Assembly: GCA_013204105.1 (NCBI GenBank)
Contig: JABMOM010000023.1
Span: forward strand, 1-64,000
Direction of reading: 5' to 3'
Origin: Flavobacteriales bacterium
GTDB lineage: Bacteria; Bacteroidota; Bacteroidia; Flavobacteriales_G; Salibacteraceae
Length of the DNA stretch: 64,000 nucleotides
In this document: one piece after another, positions 8,966 through 20,851 of the stretch
Numbering within the stretch: the first letter of the stretch is position 1
How the letters are laid out: each line of letters starts with the position of its first letter
The notes under the pieces: model-generated
The model's database searches: none
What the model saw: the letters and a program-made list of their open reading frames with translations, nothing else
What the model was told of the DNA's origin: nothing
Position numbers and translations under genes: made by a program

Positions 8966-9058
8966 GCGTTAGCGATAGTAGTGGCACCCCGCAGTCCGCG
9001 CTTTTGCGTGGGCGAGGAGTAGAGCGAATAGCGCGGTCCGCCAAAGGCGGGAACGCCC
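8966..9058 (+). repeat. Structured intergenic element, copy 1 (3' of ettA)
   Basis: GCGTTAGCGATAGTAGTGGCA...AGAGCGAATAGCGCGGTCC...GGGAACGCCC; outer GCGTT/AACGC pairing; shares a frame with the reverse complement of 44065-44151. Confidence 0.8.
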
Positions 9059-9077
9059 AAAGCTCCTAACCTTTCAC

Positions 9078-9125
9078 TAATCGTCTAATTATCTGATGAT
9101 CTAATTCTCTAATCGCCCCATCGTC
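9078..9125. repeat. Degenerate period-8 tandem repeat
   Basis: CTAATCGT CTAATTAT CTGATGAT CTAATTCT CTAATCGC CCCATCGT. Confidence 0.8.
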
Positions 9126-9126
9126 C

Positions 9127-9134
9127 TACATTTG
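9127..9134 (+). promoter_or_regulatory. Bacteroidota -7 box TACATTTG upstream of hisS
   Basis: TAnnTTTG consensus ending 5 nt before the hisS ATG. Confidence 0.6.
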
Positions 9135-9139
9135 CGGTC

Positions 9140-10510
9140 ATGGCCACTAAACCTTCCATACCAAAAGGAACACGCGACTTTTTGCCCGAGCAGAGCCTGA
9201 AGCGTCAGTTTATCTTTGACACGGCGCGCCAGGTGTTTCAGAGCTACGGTTATGTGCCGATTGAGACACCCGCGATGGAGAACCTCGATACCCTTTTGGG
9301 AAAGTACGGGGAGGAAGGGGATAAGCTCATTTATAAGATCCTGAACAACGGGGATTATTTGAGCAAGGCCAGCGATGAAAAAATTGAAGCGCGCGATTCT
9401 CAAGCATTGAGCGTGGAGATCAGTGACCGAGCCTTGCGCTACGACCTGACCGTACCTTTTGCGCGCTTTGTGGTGCAGAACCAGAACGAACTCAGCTTCC
9501 CCTTTAAACGCTATCAGATCCAGCCGGTATGGCGTGCGGACCGTCCTCAGAAGGGGCGCTACCGTGAGTTTTATCAGTGCGACGTAGATGTGATCGGCAG
9601 CAATAGTCTGCTCAATGAGGCGGAATTGCTGTGCATCATTGACGATGTGTTTAACCAACTTGGACTCGGAGACGTTACCATTCGCATCAACAACCGAAAG
9701 ATTTTGAGTGGTATTGCTGAATCGGCCGGTTTGAGTGGGTATTTCCAAGAGATGACCGTGGCCATCGACAAGATTGATAAGATCGGCGTGGACGGTGTGA
9801 AGCAGGAGATGATCCGCAATGGATTGCCTGAAGCGGGGGTGAAGAAGGCGCTGAACTTGATCAAGCTGAAGGGTGAGCCTTTCGGTACCTTGAAAATGTT
9901 GGCCGGCGCGGTTACCGGTGCAGAGGAAGCGTACAAAGGCATGGAGGAAGTCCGGACTCTTTTAAAGGCGCTGCCTGAAGCGGTGCGGGAGAAGGTGGAA
10001 CTCGACTTGACTTTGGCGCGCGGACTGAATTATTATACAGGAGCGATCATCGAGGTTGGACATCCTGATTTCCCTTCGAGCATTTGCGGTGGGGGTCGCT
10101 ATGATGACCTGACCGGAATCTTTGGGTTGACGGGAATGAGCGGCGTGGGTGTAAGCTTGGGTGCTGATCGTATCTATGACCTGATGGAAGCGAAGGATTT
10201 GTTTCCTAAGAGCATCAAGGCCTCGAGCGAGGTGTTGTTTGTGAATTTTGGCGATGCGGAGGCCATGCAGTGCTTGAAGCTTGCGGCTGATCTGCGTAGC
10301 GAGGGTATTTCTGCCGAGGTTTATCCAGACGGGGCAAAGATGAAGAAGCAGATGAAGTACGCGGATGACAAAGGTGTTCGCGTGGTGATCATCGTGGGCG
10401 AGGAGGAGTTGAAAAACGGCATGACTGCGGTGAAGAACATGGCGTCGGGCGATCAGGAATTGGTGGCGCAGAAAGAATTGACTTCTTTTATCCTTCAAAC
10501 CCTGCGTTGA
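9140..10510 (+). CDS. hisS: Histidine--tRNA ligase
   Basis: PSIPKGTRDFLPEQ, motif 2 PFKRYQIQPVWRADRPQKGRYREFYQCDVDVIG, LARGLNYYTGAI. Confidence 0.99.
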   Translation: MATKPSIPKGTRDFLPEQSLKRQFIFDTARQVFQSYGYVPIETPAMENLDTLLGKYGEEGDKLIYKILNNGDYLSKASDEKIEARDSQALSVEISDRALRYDLTVPFARFVVQNQNELSFPFKRYQIQPVWRADRPQKGRYREFYQCDVDVIGSNSLLNEAELLCIIDDVFNQLGLGDVTIRINNRKILSGIAESAGLSGYFQEMTVAIDKIDKIGVDGVKQEMIRNGLPEAGVKKALNLIKLKGEPFGTLKMLAGAVTGAEEAYKGMEEVRTLLKALPEAVREKVELDLTLARGLNYYTGAIIEVGHPDFPSSICGGGRYDDLTGIFGLTGMSGVGVSLGADRIYDLMEAKDLFPKSIKASSEVLFVNFGDAEAMQCLKLAADLRSEGISAEVYPDGAKMKKQMKYADDKGVRVVIIVGEEELKNGMTAVKNMASGDQELVAQKELTSFILQTLR

Positions 10511-11976
10511 TGATCCAACTTGACCACCGCCATTATTCCATCCAGGAAATCCGAGACATGGTTGCTTCGAAAGAAGAACTGGAACTTTCGGATGCCCTCA
10601 TCGAGCGGATCAAGCATGCACGTCAATTTTTAGAAGACTACATCGATCGGGCTGAAAAGCCGATTTACGGAATCAACACGGGCTTTGGAAGCTTGTGTGA
10701 TACCGAAATTGAGAAGAAGGACCTCGGAACGCTGCAGCGGAATTTGGTCATGTCTCACGCCTGTGGTGTTGGTGATCTGGTGGATCCGGAGATTGTGCGG
10801 TACATGATCGTGTTGAAAGTGCTCGGGTTGTCGAAAGGACATTCAGGTGTTCGTTTGCAGACCGTAGAAGGATTGCTCGACTTGTACAACCATGGGGTTA
10901 TTCCTGTTGTCTATGAGCAAGGTTCATTGGGAGCATCGGGAGACTTGTCGCCGCTGGCACACGTTTCATTGGCCCTGTTGGGATTGGGCGAAGTGCATTA
11001 CGGAGGAGAGATCGTTCCTGCGCGAGAAGCACTGACTGCAGAGGGCTTGCCTATTTTAGATCTAGGAGCAAAAGAAGGCCTTGCCCTATTGAATGGAACA
11101 CAATTCATGTCGGCCTACGCTACGTATATGCTTGGGCAGCTGGATTTGCACTTGGATAAACTGCATGCCATCGCGGCATTGTCGCTTGACGCATACGATG
11201 GGCGCATTGAGCCCTTTGACGACGCCGTGCATGCAGTGCGACCGCATCGGGGGCAGCGGAATGTTGCGGAGCGAATGCGCACACTCTTAGAAGGGAGCGA
11301 GTGGATTGCCCAGGAGAAGGAGCACGTGCAGGACCCGTATTCCTTCCGATGTATTCCTCAAGTGCATGGCGCGAGTTTGGATGCGATTGATTATGTGATG
11401 GGGGTAGTAGAGGTGGAGATCAATTCGGTGACGGACAATCCCACGCTGATACCAGACGAGGATAAGATCATTTCTGCCGGAAATTTCCACGGCCAACCCT
11501 TGGCGCTTGTCTTGGACCATTTGGCGATCGCCATGGCGGAGTTGGCGAGCATATCGGAACGCAGAACCTATAAACTGATCGGCGGTCAACGCGGTTTACC
11601 TGCGTACCTGGTGGCCAATCCAGGACTGAACAGTGGTTTGATGATCGCACAGTATACGGCTGCATCGATTGTGAGCCAAAACAAGCAATTGTGCACGCCT
11701 TCTTCGGTGGATACCATCGACTCGTCTAACGGTCAGGAGGATCATGTAAGCATGGGGGCCAACGGCGCGACCAAGGCCTTAAGGGTGTATAAGAACCTCG
11801 TAAAGGTGAATGCCATAGAATTACTTTCTGCTGCACAAGCGGCTGATTTTCGTGCGGGAAAATCTTCCCCTAAGCTGGAACAATTGCGCACGGATCTTAG
11901 GGAATACGTGCCTTTCATTGAAGACGATGTTGTTCTCAGTGAGCTGATCCACAAGGCTATCAAATTTCTGCAGTAA
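10510..11976 (+). CDS. hutH: Histidine ammonia-lyase (MIO enzyme)
   Basis: YGINTGFGSL, MIO triad in GSLGASGDLSPLAH, HAL-like NLVMSHACGVG, QDPYSFRCIPQVHG. Confidence 0.95.
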   Translation: MIQLDHRHYSIQEIRDMVASKEELELSDALIERIKHARQFLEDYIDRAEKPIYGINTGFGSLCDTEIEKKDLGTLQRNLVMSHACGVGDLVDPEIVRYMIVLKVLGLSKGHSGVRLQTVEGLLDLYNHGVIPVVYEQGSLGASGDLSPLAHVSLALLGLGEVHYGGEIVPAREALTAEGLPILDLGAKEGLALLNGTQFMSAYATYMLGQLDLHLDKLHAIAALSLDAYDGRIEPFDDAVHAVRPHRGQRNVAERMRTLLEGSEWIAQEKEHVQDPYSFRCIPQVHGASLDAIDYVMGVVEVEINSVTDNPTLIPDEDKIISAGNFHGQPLALVLDHLAIAMAELASISERRTYKLIGGQRGLPAYLVANPGLNSGLMIAQYTAASIVSQNKQLCTPSSVDTIDSSNGQEDHVSMGANGATKALRVYKNLVKVNAIELLSAAQAADFRAGKSSPKLEQLRTDLREYVPFIEDDVVLSELIHKAIKFLQ

Positions 11977-12003
11977 TATATTTTTTCATAAAAAGGTTTA
12001 TAG

Positions 12004-12027
12004 TGTAAACTAATTTACATACGTTTG
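12004..12027 (+). promoter_or_regulatory. Operator-like palindrome TGTAAA-CTAA-TTTACA abutting -7 box TACGTTTG
   Basis: Perfect 6-bp arms at 12004-12019, then TACGTTTG at 12020-12027, just 5' of the CDS at 12044. Confidence 0.65.
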
Positions 12028-12043
12028 TTTCACCATCAAACAA

Positions 12044-12622
12044 ATGAACATGACAACACAAGATTCCATGACCAACGAGCAGCGACTCACATTGATCACA
12101 GACATGATCAACAAGGCTCGATTCAATTTCAGTCGCGGTAGCTTTTATTTCATCCTTTGGGGAGCGATTCTTTTTGGGGCAGCTGTTTACGAATACATCG
12201 CGGGTTCCGTATTTGATTTGGCCATGCCCTGGATTGGCTGGCCGATAGCCGGTATACTTGGTGGGGGTTTCAGTGCCGTGTATTCTCGAAAAGAATACAG
12301 CGATGGACCTTCCACCCATTTGGACAAGATCTATTCCTCGATTTGGATGGTCTACTTCGTCACCCTCATCATGCTTGTCGTTGCGTGGGTGTCTAATCAC
12401 ATCAGTCCAGGCAGTTACATCATGATCATAACGGGATTTCCAACCTTTCTTACCGGCTACATCCTAAAGTTCAAACCACTCCAGTGGGGTGGAATCGCAT
12501 TCTGGGTATTGGGATTGCTCAGCCTTTATTTCATGCATGACTACAGTTCATTGATCTTTGCACTTTCCATGGTATTGGGGTATGTGATTCCTGGTTTCAT
12601 GATGCGATCCATGCAATCGTGA
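12044..12622 (+). CDS. Small integral membrane protein, predicted regulator partner
   Basis: Several hydrophobic helices (FYFILWGAILFGAAVYEYIAG...); TGA overlaps the GTG of the downstream regulator frame. Confidence 0.7.
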   Translation: MNMTTQDSMTNEQRLTLITDMINKARFNFSRGSFYFILWGAILFGAAVYEYIAGSVFDLAMPWIGWPIAGILGGGFSAVYSRKEYSDGPSTHLDKIYSSIWMVYFVTLIMLVVAWVSNHISPGSYIMIITGFPTFLTGYILKFKPLQWGGIAFWVLGLLSLYFMHDYSSLIFALSMVLGYVIPGFMMRSMQS

Positions 12623-12906
12623 GCTTCGGAACTCTAGATCCATTGTTGCATTCGCCCTTGCGTTTGGCGGTCATGTCCTTGTTGATGACCATCGACGAAG
12701 CCGAGTTTACCTACCTGAAGTAAAAGACCGAGTCGACGGCGGGGAACCTCAGCGTGCAGATCACGAAGTTGGAGGAAGCTGGGTACATCAAGGTGGAAAA
12801 AGGGTACAAGGGCAAGCGTCCACTTACCACTTGTTCGATCAGCAAGAAGGGGCGCACGGCGTTTGAAAACTATGTGAATACCTTGAAAGGATACATCAAG
12901 ACTTAG
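12619..12906 (+). pseudogene. Winged-helix transcriptional regulator interrupted by an in-frame TAA
   Basis: VSFGTLDPLLHSPLRLAVMSLLMTIDEAEFTYLK*KTESTAGNLSVQITKLEEAGYIKVEKGYKGKRPLTTCSISKKGRTAFENYVNTLKGYIKT; single TAA at 12721-12723. Confidence 0.85.
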
Positions 12907-12932
12907 ATGCCTGCAATGGGCATCTTTGTTTT

Positions 12933-13349
12933 ATGAAAGTATTTGAGACAAAGCTGCGGGTGCGCTACGCCGAAACCGATCGGATGGGATACTGCTACTA
13001 CGGGAATTTTGCTGCCTTCTTTGAAGTGGCCCGCGTAGAGGCGCTGCGCTCGCTAGGATTTACCTACAAAGTATTGGAGGATGAAGGCGTGGTTCTCCCC
13101 GTGCTTGAATATCAGATCAAGTATTTTAAACCTGCCTACTACGACGAAGAACTGCGCATTGAAACCAAGATCGAAGAGGTGAAGGGAGCTCGGATCTACT
13201 TCAGCTATACCACGTTCAATGAAGCCAATGAGGCCCTCAACAAGGCAACGACTACGCTGGTGTTTGTTGACTACGAGACCAAGCGCCCGATGAACCCGCC
13301 AAAGGATCTGTTGGAAGTATTGAGTCAAGCTGCTGACAACATATCCTGA
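12933..13349 (+). CDS. Acyl-CoA thioesterase, YbgC/4HBT family
   Basis: RVRYAETDRMGYCYYGNFAAFFEVARVEALRSLG. Confidence 0.93.
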   Translation: MKVFETKLRVRYAETDRMGYCYYGNFAAFFEVARVEALRSLGFTYKVLEDEGVVLPVLEYQIKYFKPAYYDEELRIETKIEEVKGARIYFSYTTFNEANEALNKATTTLVFVDYETKRPMNPPKDLLEVLSQAADNIS

Positions 13350-13404
13350 ACATCTTCTGAAAGGGGCTTGCTTTTTCAATCGATCCTTTGAGGAGCTTTG
13401 TACC

Positions 13405-17239
<3,835 letters not shown>

Positions 17240-17302
17240 GGTGTGAAATTGATACGTGAAGTTACACATATAACTACGTGATTGCGGAGGGGATGGTTGG
17301 TA

Positions 17303-17339
17303 CAAAAAAAAGAGGCTGACCCAAAGGCCAGCCTCTTTC
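17303..17339 (-). terminator. Rho-independent terminator
   Basis: AAGAGGCTG...CAGCCTCTT stem with a poly-T run on the minus strand. Confidence 0.8.
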
Positions 17340-17359
17340 TAAGGATATTCCTAAATAGC

Positions 17360-18460
17360 TTACTGCTTAGAGAACTTCTTCACCTCCACGGCACCGTTGG
17401 TTTCGTCAGCAGCCTGGATAATGTATACACCACTCTTCTCATCGTTGAGTTGGATGTTTGCGTCTTCGGTAAGGTTCACGCTTCGAACAAGGCGTCCTTG
17501 CATGTCCATAACCGTAACTTCTGTTGGGTTTTCAACTCCTTCTACACGAATCGCGTCGATCATAGGAACCACCTTAAGCGTTGTTCCGTTGAACTCCTCT
17601 GTACCCAAAGGCCAGTTAGAAGGTTGGAAGGGGTCATAGCTGTCGATGATCGTGAAGGACTCACAGGTAACATCATTGGAATCTACATTGTCACCAACTT
17701 CATTTGCAATCACACAGAATGTATAGGTTCCTGAGTCTTGTGGAGTAGCAGGAATGATGCTTGCGTTGTTGACAATACGCGTGGTCTGCCCGCCAGGAGC
17801 AAGGTCACCGCTAAGAACACCTGAAACGTTCTGAGTATCACCATTCAAGGCGAGTTGGTAGTTCACTGCGTAGAAAGCAGGAAATGTGATGCTGCTGTTA
17901 TTTTGCAGGATCAGTACGACGCTATCGATATCAGGAACCGTGTTGGTCAAATTATCCAGGTCAAAACCATCCAAGTTGCTTGGGTTTGCGATGGCCATTG
18001 ACAATGCAGCCCAATCGTTGTGTACAGCTGAAGAAACTGTGTAATCATCACAGTTTAGGTTATTGGCGGGGTTTGATTCGAGTGCGGCATTGGTGAAGTA
18101 GGCACCTGCACAGATCTCATAGCTTGGCGTTGATGCCTCGAATGAGTATCCAGCTGTAGTGTATAGTGTGATTTCTCCTCCTGCGGGGAAGTCACCGTTG
18201 AATACCAAAGTGTCTGGTGCAATGAAGTAATTAGCATTCACTTGCACGGCGATCCAAATTTCAGATCCTGTAGGAATGATGTTGCTTCCATTATTCTTAA
18301 TGGTAAAAAAGATGGGGGCGACCATGCTAGGGGGAATCTGGTTACTGCTGTTTGCGGCAGTGCCCACCTCAGAAATAGCGAGGTCATAGGTCTGTGCACT
18401 ACTGATCCCTACGATCGAGCACATTACGATAAGTGAAAGAAGTCGAGTAAATATTCTCAT
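17360..18460 (-). CDS. Secreted protein with T9SS type A sorting-like C-terminus (paralogue)
   Basis: Signal peptide MRIFTRLLSLIVMCSIVGISSAQ; C-term GVYIIQAADETNGAVEVKKFSKQ. Confidence 0.78.
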   Translation of the reverse strand: MRIFTRLLSLIVMCSIVGISSAQTYDLAISEVGTAANSSNQIPPSMVAPIFFTIKNNGSNIIPTGSEIWIAVQVNANYFIAPDTLVFNGDFPAGGEITLYTTAGYSFEASTPSYEICAGAYFTNAALESNPANNLNCDDYTVSSAVHNDWAALSMAIANPSNLDGFDLDNLTNTVPDIDSVVLILQNNSSITFPAFYAVNYQLALNGDTQNVSGVLSGDLAPGGQTTRIVNNASIIPATPQDSGTYTFCVIANEVGDNVDSNDVTCESFTIIDSYDPFQPSNWPLGTEEFNGTTLKVVPMIDAIRVEGVENPTEVTVMDMQGRLVRSVNLTEDANIQLNDEKSGVYIIQAADETNGAVEVKKFSKQ

Positions 18461-18558
18461 GGTTTATGAATTTAAGGAACGTGCTTTTAAGACGAGGCGC
18501 GAAGTTAAAGGTTAGGCTTTGATCTTTAATTATCTGGGATGAAAAGTTTGGATTGACA

Positions 18559-19386
18559 CTAGAGTGGAGAACCACAGTGACGACAGAACTTTGAGCCTTC
18601 TATGTGCCCCGTCAAGCCACAATTGTTGCAATGGGTGTTGCTCAGGTTGATGGATGCGCCTTCATTGCCCCGGATCATTTCCACGCCTACTATTCCCGTG
18701 GGAACGGCAATGATGCCATAACCTAGAATCATTAAGATGACTGAAAAAAACTGGCCGAGATCTGTATTGGGGTGGATGTCTCCGAATCCAACCGTGGTCA
18801 TCGTTACAATGGCCCAATAAACACTCCTTGGAATGCTGGTGAAGCCGTTCTCTCCTCCTTCTACGATGTACATGATCGTGCCCATGATTACGGCTACGTT
18901 CAGCACGGCAAACAGGAATACACCAATTTTAGCTCTGCTGGCCTTCAATGAATTCCATAATGCATCCGCCTCATTCATAAAGCGAGCGATCTTGAGCACC
19001 CTGAAAACCCGCATCAATCGGAAGATGCGAATGATCATCAGGTATTGGGAAGAGGTGATGACCAAGGCGAGGTAGGTAGGCAAAACCGACAACAAGTCAA
19101 TGACCCCATAAAAGCTCAGGGCATAGCCCAAAGGCTTTCTAGCCGTCCAGAGGCGTAAGCCATACTCTATACTGAAAACGAGGGTGAAGGCGTATTCTGC
19201 CCACATGAACCAAGGGCCGTAATCTTCTCGGAACGCGGTAATGCTTTCCAACATGACCACCACGGTGCTCAGCACGATGAGCCAAAGCAAGATGACATCA
19301 AAGTATTTTCCCGCAGGAGTATTCGTCCCGAAGATGATGACGTAGAGTTTGTTGCGAAGTAGTTTTTTATCCGGCTGGGTCTGCAT
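18559..19386 (-). CDS. Voltage-gated potassium channel / ion transporter with C-terminal zinc ribbon
   Basis: RIFRLMRVFRVLKIARF voltage-sensor-like segment, TMTTVGFGDIHP selectivity filter, C-term CNNCGLTGHIEGSKFCRHCG. Confidence 0.92.
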   Translation of the reverse strand: MQTQPDKKLLRNKLYVIIFGTNTPAGKYFDVILLWLIVLSTVVVMLESITAFREDYGPWFMWAEYAFTLVFSIEYGLRLWTARKPLGYALSFYGVIDLLSVLPTYLALVITSSQYLMIIRIFRLMRVFRVLKIARFMNEADALWNSLKASRAKIGVFLFAVLNVAVIMGTIMYIVEGGENGFTSIPRSVYWAIVTMTTVGFGDIHPNTDLGQFFSVILMILGYGIIAVPTGIVGVEMIRGNEGASINLSNTHCNNCGLTGHIEGSKFCRHCGSPL

Positions 19387-20047
19387 CGTTCGTAAATACG
19401 TATTGGATGATATTTGCGCCCATTTGAAGCGCTTCCCTGTGGTTTTCGCGGGTATCGTTATGGATCCTTGGATCTTCCCATCCGTCGCCGAGGTCGCATT
19501 CAAATGTGTAGAGACAAAGCAGTCGGCCTTCGTAGATTAGGCCAAATGCTTGTGGTCGCATATCCTCGTGCTCATGGATTTTCGGAAGTCCTTTTGCGAA
19601 TTCGAATTGCTGATGAAAGATCGGATGCGAAGCGGGGAGTTCCATGAACTCAAGCTCTGGAAACACCTTTTTCATTTGAGGACGGATGTACGGGTCGATG
19701 CCGTAATTGTCATCGATGTGCAGAAATCCGCCGGCGATCAAATACTTCCGCAGGTTCTGAACCTCCTTATCTGAAAAGATCACGTTGCCGTGCCCAGTCA
19801 AGTGTACAAAAGGATAATTGAAAAGACTGCGATCTCCTACTTCCACGACCGCTTGCTCTGGGTCAATATTGGTCCCGAGTTCTGCGTTGCAAAATTCGAC
19901 CAAGTTCGGCAGTGACGTCTCGATGTTGGCATACCAATCGCCTCCTCCGCCGTATTTGAGCAGCCCAATGCGATAGCCGTACTGCCCTTGAGCGACCGTC
20001 GCCAGCGACGTCAAAAGGATGGTCAGGAGCAGAAGGATTTGCTTCAT
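19367..20047 (-). CDS. DUF4159 domain-containing protein
   Basis: Signal peptide MKQILLLLTILLTSLATVAQG; YPFVHLTGHGNVIFSDKEVQNLRKYLIAGGFLHIDDNYG. Confidence 0.85.
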   Translation of the reverse strand: MKQILLLLTILLTSLATVAQGQYGYRIGLLKYGGGGDWYANIETSLPNLVEFCNAELGTNIDPEQAVVEVGDRSLFNYPFVHLTGHGNVIFSDKEVQNLRKYLIAGGFLHIDDNYGIDPYIRPQMKKVFPELEFMELPASHPIFHQQFEFAKGLPKIHEHEDMRPQAFGLIYEGRLLCLYTFECDLGDGWEDPRIHNDTRENHREALQMGANIIQYVFTNDADPAG

Positions 20048-20064
20048 GTGTCGAAAATAAGGTT

Positions 20065-20784
20065 TTAACCCCGCATCAATGCAGCGGCGATGACTACTGC
20101 AATTGCCGCGGTTTCCGTTCGCAGGCGTTTTTGTCCAAGGTCTAAACCATGACAACCAAGCGCATAGGCTCGGTTTACCTCTTCGGGACTGAAGTCTCCT
20201 TCGGGACCAATAAGAAGTTGCATTGCTTCACCTGCGGGTACGGCAATCAAGTCGGTAATCGGACGCCGGGTGATCGCATCATGACAGTGAGCAATCCATG
20301 TGTTAGCTCCTGCATTTTGGATGAAAGCATCAAAGCGCTGGGGTTCTTCGATTACAGGAACCCACAGTGCCTTGCTCTGTTTCGCGGCACTCAATGCAAT
20401 GCGATCGAGTCGGTCCAAGCGCAATTTGGAACGTTCGGAGTGTTCAGAAAAGATTGGAACGATGCGGTCTACACCCACTTCAACGGCTTTTTCAATCACC
20501 CATTCGAAGCGCGCGATGTTTTTCGTTGGCGCAACGGCCAGGGTCAAGGAAGTGACAGGTGCCTCTGTGCGCTTGACCAGCTGTAGGTCACTTACCTCAA
20601 AGCGTTTCTTAGAAGGAAGTGCCTTCCCTTCGTAAAGGCCGCCTTTTCCGTCGACAACGTGCACGGGGTCTCCCAGTTGAATGCGAAGTACGCGTGCATG
20701 CTTCCCCTCTTCGCTGTCGAGCTCCACCGTGTTTCCTTCGGATGCGGAAGAAGAATAAAAGCGAGGTAAGTCCTGAATGCTCAT
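20065..20784 (-). CDS. rsmE: 16S rRNA (uracil(1498)-N(3))-methyltransferase
   Basis: MSIQDLPRFYSSS; LLIGPEGDFSPEEV; LGQKRLRTETAAIAVVIAA. Confidence 0.95.
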   Translation of the reverse strand: MSIQDLPRFYSSSASEGNTVELDSEEGKHARVLRIQLGDPVHVVDGKGGLYEGKALPSKKRFEVSDLQLVKRTEAPVTSLTLAVAPTKNIARFEWVIEKAVEVGVDRIVPIFSEHSERSKLRLDRLDRIALSAAKQSKALWVPVIEEPQRFDAFIQNAGANTWIAHCHDAITRRPITDLIAVPAGEAMQLLIGPEGDFSPEEVNRAYALGCHGLDLGQKRLRTETAAIAVVIAAALMRG

Positions 20785-20804
20785 AGGCCGAAGGTAGTGC
20801 GGAA

Positions 20805-20834
20805 ACAAAAAAGCCCCGCCATGCGGGGCTTTAA
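20805..20834 (-). terminator. Rho-independent terminator after pckA
   Basis: AAAGCCCCGC-cat-GCGGGGCTTT with a poly-T run on the minus strand. Confidence 0.85.
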
Positions 20835-20851
20835 TCTTTCATTGCTTTGGA

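Noticed and set aside
10510-11976. Tyrosine or phenylalanine ammonia-lyase
   Set aside because: The NLVMSHACGVG active-site segment resembles HAL (SH) rather than the TAL/PAL selectivity motifs; the assay remains decisive.
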